DNA of 12,885 nucleotides from Candidatus Saganbacteria bacterium (GTDB lineage Bacteria > Margulisbacteria > WOR-1 > O2-12-FULL-45-9 > XYB2-FULL-48-7). A program made the translations under genes and the position numbers. Every line of letters begins with the position of its first letter. Position 1 is the stretch's first letter. The notes beneath the pieces are model-generated. The model was not told the DNA's origin and did not search any database. It worked only from the letters and a program-made list of their open reading frames with translations. This document shows, one piece after another, positions 6,982 through 12,885 of this stretch. The stretch lies in assembly GCA_020051815.1 (NCBI GenBank), contig JAGVQF010000139.1:1-12885 (forward strand). Direction: 5' to 3'.

Positions 6982-8027
6982 TCCAGCTCTTCAGCTACGC
7001 CGCGATCATGGCCTCCTCGATCTTTATTCCGCTTCTGGCGCAGAGCTTTGGGGCGAGCCCGGCGCTGGTCGGCCTCCTGGTCGGGGTTTATAACGCTTTT
7101 TATCTCTTCTCATCCTATTTATTCGGTTTGCTGGCCGATAAATACGGCGGCAAGACCATCCTGCGGGCCGGACTGATGATCTCCATCCTGTTTTTCGCCA
7201 CGCAGATGATGGCGCGCGATCTTTTTTCGCTCATGATCGTCAGGGCGCTGGCGGGGGCGGCCACCGGCATTTTTCCGGCGGCGCTGGCGGTTTACGCTTA
7301 CCACGAATACAAGGGCAAGATGGGGCTCTTCACCGGCGCGGGTTCGCTGGGCTGGGCGCTCGGCGCGATCCTGGCCGGGCTGGTGTCGAACAACCAGACC
7401 GTCTTTGCCATGAGCTCGGTCTTTTTCGGCATCGCCTTTTTTCTTTCCCTCCAGATGAAAGAAGTGCCGGCGACGCCGCATAAAATTAAGTTGATCCCCC
7501 TCGGGCTCGTCCGGCGCAATTTGAGGATCTATCTGCCGTATTTTTTCCGCGCCCTGGGCGCGCAGGCGATCTGGTCGATCTTTCCGCTCTATCTCGTCTG
7601 GTCCGGCGCGGACAAACTTTGGGTCGGCATCGCCTATTTTATCAACACCTTTTCACAGTTCTTTATCATGCAGTACGTCGAAAAATACCGCAACCTATAT
7701 CTGATCAATATCGGCCTGCTTTGTTCGGTCGCGACCTTTATCGGCTACGCGATGTTCCCTTATCTGCCGGTCGTGCTCCTTTTCCAGTTCCTGCTGGCTT
7801 TCTCCTTCTCGACCCTGCAGGTGGGCGCCGTCCAGGAACTGCTCGGCAAGAATCTCGAGCAGTCGACGGCCATGAGCCTTCTCAATTCGATCGCCAATTT
7901 TACCGCGGTGCTCGGCCCTTTTATGGCCGGAGCTACGGCCGAGTATTACGGCTACAGCGGAGTGATGTGGCTGGGCGCGATCTTCTCCTTCATCGGTTTA
8001 GTTAGCTTTACTTCTGTGTTAGAATAG
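6963..8027 (+). CDS. Major facilitator superfamily transporter
   Basis: Inner-membrane secondary carrier of 354 residues, slightly short for a 12-helix MFS protein. Hydrophobic segments run the length of the protein, with 11 or 12 membrane helices likely. The cytoplasmic loop between TM2 and TM3 carries motif A as GLLADKYGGKTIL, and a polar loop (MKEVPATPHKIK) marks the centre between the two six-helix halves. A GSLGWALGAILAG stretch fits TM5 motif C-like sequences of drug or sugar carriers, but the substrate cannot be predicted. Translation starts inside the end of cysS (19-base overlap), pointing to coupling within the same transcript. It is the last gene of the overlapping run; the 43 bases after it hold a weak promoter and a repeat array before serS. 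Confidence 0.9.
   Translation: MESSSLIQLFSYAAIMASSIFIPLLAQSFGASPALVGLLVGVYNAFYLFSSYLFGLLADKYGGKTILRAGLMISILFFATQMMARDLFSLMIVRALAGAATGIFPAALAVYAYHEYKGKMGLFTGAGSLGWALGAILAGLVSNNQTVFAMSSVFFGIAFFLSLQMKEVPATPHKIKLIPLGLVRRNLRIYLPYFFRALGAQAIWSIFPLYLVWSGADKLWVGIAYFINTFSQFFIMQYVEKYRNLYLINIGLLCSVATFIGYAMFPYLPVVLLFQFLLAFSFSTLQVGAVQELLGKNLEQSTAMSLLNSIANFTAVLGPFMAGATAEYYGYSGVMWLGAIFSFIGLVSFTSVLE
8017..8025 (+). promoter_or_regulatory. Probable extended -10 promoter for serS
   Basis: TGTTAGAAT matches TGN-TATAAT at all but one base and overlaps the end of the MFS gene. Transcription would start near 8032, giving a leader of about 39 bases that consists almost entirely of the 7-bp repeat array. TTTAGT at 7997-8002 is only a weak -35. 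Confidence 0.45.
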
Positions 8028-8033
8028 CTTTGA

Positions 8034-9324
<1,291 letters not shown>

Positions 9325-9369
9325 GCCGGATACAAGTTTTTTACGGCTAAGACCGATAGATTTATTGAC

Positions 9370-9594
9370 ATGGTCGATAAAATTATCGGGTCAAGTTTTA
9401 ATTTCTCTTTTCCATCAAAGGCGGCGCCGGCGGGGAATGATAATTTTATGGATTCGTTAAAGGAGATCTTTGCCAAAGAAACGGGTAAATTGGTGGGGAC
9501 AAATCTGCCCGGGTTGCAAAACGGCGTGATCTATTCGCCTAATCCGCAGACACTGCTCTCACTCGGTTTGGCCGATAAGGCCGAGGGCGCCTGA
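9370..9594 (+). CDS. Small hypothetical protein (74 residues)
   Basis: I do not recognise this protein. Codon use resembles that of the neighbours, and no other good gene occupies the space between serS and fmdB. It begins MVDKIIGSSFNFSFPSKAAP, has a mixed amphipathic middle (MDSLKEIFAKETGKLVG) and ends in LLSLGLADKAEGA. It has no cysteines, no signal peptide and no membrane helix. No Shine-Dalgarno sequence precedes the ATG. A TAGATT hexamer 7 bases before it could be a weak leaderless promoter, the spacing seen at other genes here. Alternatively this is a non-coding stretch after serS; the start is uncertain. Confidence 0.5.
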   Translation: MVDKIIGSSFNFSFPSKAAPAGNDNFMDSLKEIFAKETGKLVGTNLPGLQNGVIYSPNPQTLLSLGLADKAEGA

Positions 9595-9615
9595 TCTTTT
9601 AATCCCCGCTGATCG

Positions 9616-9624
9616 TGATATAAT
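9616..9624 (+). promoter_or_regulatory. Extended -10 promoter of fmdB-like gene, predicted leaderless
   Basis: TGATATAAT, identical to the element before the methyltransferase gene, ends 7 bases before the ATG at 9632. There is no good -35 and no Shine-Dalgarno sequence, so the transcript should begin at the start codon or within a base or two of it. Confidence 0.75.
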
Positions 9625-9631
9625 TGATTTA

Positions 9632-9928
9632 ATGCCTCTTTACGACTACAAATGTTCAAAATGCGGCCATGTCTTCGAAGCGCTGCAGAAGATGTCCGAG
9701 GAGCCGCTCAAATATTGCCCGGTCTGCAAGGGGCCGATCAAACGGCTGATCTCGGCGGCCGGCGTTATTTTTAAAGGTTCGGGCTTTTACGCCACCGATT
9801 CTGGGAAGAAGGGGGAAAGGGCGGAAAAGGGAGATAAGGCGGAAAAGACTTTACCCAAGCCAGCCGAAAAGACGGAAAGTAAACCAGCTGAAACAAAGAA
9901 AGAAACAACCCCAAAGGTTGCCGGTTAA
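9632..9928 (+). CDS. FmdB-family zinc-ribbon protein
   Basis: Small protein (98 residues) whose first 45 residues match the FmdB putative regulatory zinc-ribbon family: [16 protein letters not shown], followed by [15 protein letters not shown]. The four zinc ligands are Cys8, Cys11, Cys29 and Cys32. Residues 46-55 ([10 protein letters not shown]) are the usual family continuation. The remaining 40 residues are a Lys/Glu/Pro-rich, probably disordered tail encoded by a purine-rich tract with repeated GCGGAAAAG motifs. The family is widespread, and its function remains poorly defined; a regulatory or nucleic-acid-binding role is only inferred. The gene has its own leaderless-type promoter, and its stop overlaps that of the convergent trpG gene. 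Confidence 0.9.
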   Translation: MPLYDYKCSKCGHVFEALQKMSEEPLKYCPVCKGPIKRLISAAGVIFKGSGFYATDSGKKGERAEKGDKAEKTLPKPAEKTESKPAETKKETTPKVAG

Positions 9929-10488
9929 AGCGCGAGGAAATTAGCCAGCAGTTGTTTGCCGGCCTCGGTCAAGATCGACTCCGGATGGAACTGCACCCCT
10001 TCGACTTTTAACTTCTTGTGCCGCAGGCCCATGATTTCCTTTCCCTTTGTCCAGGCGCTGATCTCCAGCTCTTTGGGCAGGCTCTTTCTCTCGACCAGGA
10101 GCGAGTGATAGCGCGTGGCGGTAAAAGGATTGGGCAGGCCCTTAAAGAGGGTCTTGCCGTCATGATAGATCTCTGACGTCTTGCCGTGCATCACGGTCCC
10201 TTTTCTCACGATCTTGCCGCCGAAGACCTCGCCGATCGCCTGATGGCCCAGGCAAACGCCCAGAATAGGAGTTTTGCCGGCGAACTCCCGGATAGCTTCT
10301 TCAGAGATGCCGGCCTGGTCGGGCGTACCCGGCCCCGGCGAGATGACGATGCGGGAAGGTTTTAGCTTTTTGATGCCGGCGAGCGTGATCTTGTCATTGC
10401 GATAGACTTTGATCTCCTCTCCCAACTCGCCAAAATACTGGACGAGGTTATAGGTGAACGAATCGTAATTATCGATCACAAGCAGCAT
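9925..10488 (-). CDS. trpG/pabA: Anthranilate/aminodeoxychorismate synthase glutamine amidotransferase
   Basis: Class I glutamine amidotransferase subunit that hydrolyses glutamine and passes ammonia to the chorismate-binding partner (TrpE for tryptophan, PabB for folate). From the ATG at 10488 it has 187 residues, the family length, and begins [20 protein letters not shown], the classical N terminus. The reading frame is open 30 codons further upstream, but that extension lies inside femAB and is not family-like. The triad is visible: Cys79 in GVCLGHQ, and His168 and Glu170 in FHPES. SPGPGTP (50-56) and MHGKTS (100-105) are also typical. The partner synthase is not in the window, so tryptophan versus folate use cannot be decided; in many bacteria one subunit serves both. 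The gene shares a palindromic promoter with femAB and has no leader. Confidence 0.95.
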   Translation of the reverse strand: MLLVIDNYDSFTYNLVQYFGELGEEIKVYRNDKITLAGIKKLKPSRIVISPGPGTPDQAGISEEAIREFAGKTPILGVCLGHQAIGEVFGGKIVRKGTVMHGKTSEIYHDGKTLFKGLPNPFTATRYHSLLVERKSLPKELEISAWTKGKEIMGLRHKKLKVEGVQFHPESILTEAGKQLLANFLAL

Positions 10489-10505
10489 GTTATAATTATA
10501 ACATG
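10486..10505. promoter_or_regulatory. Perfect 20-bp palindrome holding two start codons and two divergent extended -10 boxes
   Basis: CATGTTATAATTATAACATG is its own reverse complement. On the plus strand TGTTATAAT (-10 hexamer at 10491-10496) is followed after 6 bases by the femAB ATG (10503). On the minus strand the same sequence (-10 hexamer at 10500-10495) is followed after 6 bases by the trpG ATG (10488). The two hexamers share two bases. Both mRNAs are predicted to begin at their start codons. It could also act as an operator. Confidence 0.8.
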
Positions 10506-11570
10506 AGATCAAGGATCCTCGGTCCAGCCGATAAAGAAACATGGAACGATCATGTCGCACGCTCGCCGCACGCCTCAATCCTTCAATCGTACGAATGGGG
10601 AGAATTCAAAACGTGTTTTGGCTGGCGGCCGGTACGTGTCGCCCTGGAAGAAGAGGGGAAGCTGATCGCCGGGATCTCGATCCTCAAAAGGAACATCCCG
10701 CTGATCAAACATTCGCTCTATTACGCGCCGCGCGGCCCGATCGCTGACCTGGCCGATAGCGAGCTGATGCATAAATTGCTTGAGGCGGTCGAAAAAGAGG
10801 CCGATCACGATCGCGCCGTAACCCTCAAGATCGATCCGGAGATCCCAGAAGAGGAGATAAGGACGACGGCGAATTTGAAAACGCTGGGCTTTGAAAAAGC
10901 GGCCAAACAGGTCCAGCCGCGCGCGACTTTTATCCTGGACCTCGATCGCGACCTGGACGTGATATTAAAAAGTTTTGAGGAAAAGACCCGTTACAACATC
11001 CGCCTGGCCGAGAAAAAAGGGGTGACGATCGCCGAGGACCCCAGCGAGACGGGGATCAGGGCTTTTTGCGGGCTCTACCATGAAACGGCCAAGCGCGATA
11101 ATTTTCTGGTCCATCCCGACGCCTATTACCAGAAACTGCGCGAGATCATGTTCCCCGCCGGGCTGGGGACGAACTTTATCGCTTATTATGAGGGCAAGCC
11201 GATCGCGGCGGTCATTATCCTCGCTTTTGGCCGCAAGATCTGGTACATGTACGGCGCGTCGGCCTCGGAATACCGCAACGTGATGCCCAACCATCTGCTC
11301 CATTGGGCGGTGATCCAGTGGGCGAAGGACAAGGGCTTTAAAGAATACGATCTTTGGGGGATCCCGGCCAAGCCGCACGAACATCATCCGCTCTTTGGCG
11401 TTTATCGGTTCAAAAAAGGCTTTAACGGCCGGCTGGTCAAATACATCGGCGCTTACGACTTCCCCTACAGCCCGCTCTTATATTTTGCCCTCGAGCATGG
11501 CGTGGCCTGGTGGCAGAATGTAAGAAGCTTAATTACCAAAGGGAAGATAGAGGACTCGTTAGGGGAATGA
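10503..11570 (+). CDS. FemAB-family peptidyltransferase (peptidoglycan bridge formation)
   Basis: Cytosolic protein of 355 residues from the FemA/FemB/FemX family, which transfers amino acids from aminoacyl-tRNA to the stem peptide of lipid II. It has two tandem GNAT-like domains. Family features include [13 protein letters not shown] (24-36), a conserved aromatic YYAPRGPI stretch (73-80), the [14 protein letters not shown] segment (161-174), and a C-terminal [16 protein letters not shown] segment that matches the family's conserved Phe-Lys-Gly region. No long coiled-coil insert such as in seryl-tRNA-like FemA is seen. It is divergent from trpG through a shared palindromic promoter and lies just upstream of murE, which supports a cell-wall role. 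The added amino acid cannot be predicted; related proteins also act in other aminoacylation reactions. Confidence 0.88.
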   Translation: MRSRILGPADKETWNDHVARSPHASILQSYEWGEFKTCFGWRPVRVALEEEGKLIAGISILKRNIPLIKHSLYYAPRGPIADLADSELMHKLLEAVEKEADHDRAVTLKIDPEIPEEEIRTTANLKTLGFEKAAKQVQPRATFILDLDRDLDVILKSFEEKTRYNIRLAEKKGVTIAEDPSETGIRAFCGLYHETAKRDNFLVHPDAYYQKLREIMFPAGLGTNFIAYYEGKPIAAVIILAFGRKIWYMYGASASEYRNVMPNHLLHWAVIQWAKDKGFKEYDLWGIPAKPHEHHPLFGVYRFKKGFNGRLVKYIGAYDFPYSPLLYFALEHGVAWWQNVRSLITKGKIEDSLGE

Positions 11571-11690
11571 AAACTTCAAACTTCAAACATCCAACATCAA
11601 AACAATTGGGAAAAGGGTCGAATTTCCAATTTTTCAATTGTGAGTTTTTTGATTGTTTTGAAGTTTGAAGTTGGATGTTTGAGGTTAAAT
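11571..11690. repeat. Inverted pair of 7-bp repeat arrays between femAB and murE
   Basis: The left arm has four 7-bp units (AAACTTC, AAACTTC, AAACATC, CAACATC; 11571-11598). The right arm has five (GTTTTGA, AGTTTGA, AGTTGGA, TGTTTGA, GGTTAAA; 11655-11689) in the opposite sense. The arms share the exact complementary blocks TCAAACATCCAAC and TCAAAACAAT and differ by one unit, so the RNA or single-stranded DNA can fold into a long hairpin. A second, smaller pair (AATTGGGAAA and TTTCCAATT) lies in the middle. The 124-base gap contains no other gene. GAGG at 11681-11684, the likely murE ribosome binding site, is part of the right arm. Confidence 0.85.
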
Positions 11691-11694
11691 AAGA

Positions 11695-12885
11695 ATGAGC
11701 ATTATTTACGATTCCCGCAAAGTTAAGCCCGGCGACACTTTCGTCGCCATTTCCGGTCAGAAGTTTGACGGCGCGGAATTTGTGCCGCAGGCGATCGCGG
11801 CCGGTGCTATTGTCATCGTGGCTGAAAAAGATCTCGCGGTCCCGGCCGGAGTCGAGTTTAAAAAAGTCCCATCCTCGCGCAAAGCCCTGGCCGAGCTGTC
11901 GGCCGAGTTTTATGGCCACCCGTCGAAAAAGTTGAAGCTGATCGGCGTGACGGGCACCAAAGGCAAGACGACCGTCACTTTTCTTATCCGGTCGATCTTA
12001 AATACCGCCGGCTTCAAGGCCGGGCTGATCGGCACGATCACGAGCAGTATGACGACCCCGGAATCAGCCGACCTGCAGGCCGAGCTGGCCGAGCTGGTCA
12101 AAGAAGGCTACACCCACTGCGTCCTTGAGGTCTCCTCCCACGCCCTGGCGCAGGAGCGCGTCCACGCCTGCCATTTTGAGATCGCGATCTTCACCAATTT
12201 GACCCACGATCACCTCGATTATCACGCGACGATGGCCGAATATCTGCTGGCCAAGCGCAAACTTTTTGAGATGCTTGATGAGCAGAGCACGGCGATCATT
12301 AATGTCGACGACCCGGCCAGCGCTTCGCTCATCGGGACGGTGAGAGGCGAGGTTATCCCTTACGGCATCGACCAGGCGCGCCACGAACTGCGCAGTACCA
12401 AACACAATGAATTCGACGTTGAGGTGGCCAGCGTCGATATCCGGAAAGATGTGATGATCCTTAAGCTGAATACGACCGAGCTGCGCACCCCGTTGATCGG
12501 GCTGCACAACGCTTATAATATCACTGCGGCTTTCCAGTGTGGCCTGACGCTTGGCATCCGGCCGGCGATCATCAAGCAGGGTATCGAGGCGGTCAAAGTC
12601 ATCCCCGGCCGGCAGGAAGAGATCAAGAGCGGCCAGCCGTTCCGGGTGATCGTTGACTTTGCCCATTCGCCCGACAGCCTGCAGAAATTACTGGGAACCT
12701 ACAAGCCCTTCGTCAAAGGCAAGCTTATTCTTGTCTTCGGCTGTCCCGGCGACCGCGACAGGGCCAAGCGGCCGATTATGGGCTCTATTGCCGCGCGGTT
12801 GGCTGACTACACGATCGTCACTACCGACGACCCTCATAGTGAAAAACCTGAAGACATCATCAAAGAAATCGCTTCAGGTTTTTCA
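11695..12885 (+). CDS. murE: UDP-MurNAc-tripeptide synthetase, 3' end beyond window
   Basis: Cytosolic ATP-dependent ligase that adds the third stem residue (meso-DAP or L-Lys) to UDP-MurNAc-L-Ala-D-Glu. 397 residues are visible with no stop. Family motifs occur in order: DSRKVKPGD (6-14), P-loop TGTKGKTT (86-93), MTTPES, EVSSHAL, NLTHDHLDYH, YLLAKRKLF with the lysine expected to be carbamylated, LHNAYN, IPGRQE, DFAHSPDSL, and FGCPGDRDRAKRP. The third-residue specificity motif reads DDPH instead of DNPR (DAP enzymes). The P-loop lies about 24 residues earlier than in E. coli MurE, because the N terminus begins almost directly at DSRKV; an in-frame stop at 11686-11688 rules out an upstream start. 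GAGG at 11681-11684 is the likely ribosome binding site. MurF/MurC family members are less likely given EVSSHAL and GDRD. Confidence 0.94.
   Translation, partial: MSIIYDSRKVKPGDTFVAISGQKFDGAEFVPQAIAAGAIVIVAEKDLAVPAGVEFKKVPSSRKALAELSAEFYGHPSKKLKLIGVTGTKGKTTVTFLIRSILNTAGFKAGLIGTITSSMTTPESADLQAELAELVKEGYTHCVLEVSSHALAQERVHACHFEIAIFTNLTHDHLDYHATMAEYLLAKRKLFEMLDEQSTAIINVDDPASASLIGTVRGEVIPYGIDQARHELRSTKHNEFDVEVASVDIRKDVMILKLNTTELRTPLIGLHNAYNITAAFQCGLTLGIRPAIIKQGIEAVKVIPGRQEEIKSGQPFRVIVDFAHSPDSLQKLLGTYKPFVKGKLILVFGCPGDRDRAKRPIMGSIAARLADYTIVTTDDPHSEKPEDIIKEIASGFS

Noticed and set aside
9325..9369. Terminator after serS
   Set aside because: Only a 4-bp GCCG/CGGC pairing flanks the T-run, and the T-run lies in the loop rather than after the stem.
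10489..10578. A longer trpG reading frame starting at 10578
   Set aside because: The 30 extra codons lie inside femAB, are not family-like, and the ATG at 10488 gives the classical amidotransferase N terminus and sits at the promoter spacing seen elsewhere.
12064..12666. Minus-strand open frame opposite murE
   Set aside because: Antisense shadow; murE motifs run through the whole stretch on the plus strand.

Overview
The window is a gene-dense bacterial chromosome segment of moderately high G+C with short intergenic gaps. Most neighbouring genes overlap by 1 to 19 bases. The gene set is core metabolism and information processing (DNA polymerase III clamp loader, aspartate-semialdehyde dehydrogenase, cysteinyl- and seryl-tRNA synthetases, serine acetyltransferase, MurE). 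MurE plus a FemAB-type ligase imply a peptidoglycan-containing bacterium. Nothing fixes the taxon. The compact layout and the short stutter repeats remind me of uncultured candidate phyla such as Margulisbacteria/WOR-1, but that is only an impression.

Layout. 1-2305: 3' part of dnaX coupled to asd (TAATG overlap). 2286-2801, minus strand: an A+T-richer, orphan MraZ/AbrB-like gene convergent with asd. 2855-8027: one long plus-strand run, namely a methyltransferase, an RCK-gated K+ channel, a DUF2148 ferredoxin-like protein, cysE, cysS and an MFS transporter, nearly all overlapping. 8071-9324: serS, followed by a small hypothetical gene (9370-9594) and an FmdB-type zinc-ribbon gene (9632-9928). 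9925-10488, minus strand: a trpG/pabA amidotransferase, convergent with fmdB. 10503-11570: a FemAB-family ligase divergent from trpG. 11695 to the end: murE, open at the right edge.

How the genes work together. cysE and cysS connect cysteine synthesis to Cys-tRNA charging. asd supplies the aspartate branch that leads to the stem-peptide diamino acid, MurE adds that third residue, and the FemAB protein probably builds an interpeptide bridge. The K+ channel, DUF2148 protein and MFS carrier have no obvious partners.

Most interesting signals. (1) trpG and femAB start at the two ends of a perfect 20-bp palindrome (10486-10505) that also contains overlapping divergent extended -10 boxes, so both mRNAs should be leaderless. 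The same TGNTATAAT-(6 to 8 nt)-ATG design is seen before the methyltransferase and fmdB genes. (2) The K+ channel carries the best Shine-Dalgarno sequence in the window inside the gene, placed to start a second, soluble RCK product at Met111, an arrangement like MthK; its selectivity filter reads TVGYR instead of TVGYG. (3) Arrays of 7-bp stutter units recur: twice in frame in cysS (both encoding SRExRVTSHE), in the serS leader, and as an inverted pair before murE; an 8-bp version lies in dnaX. (4) There is an orphan MraZ-like regulator, and MurE has an unusual DDPH specificity motif.
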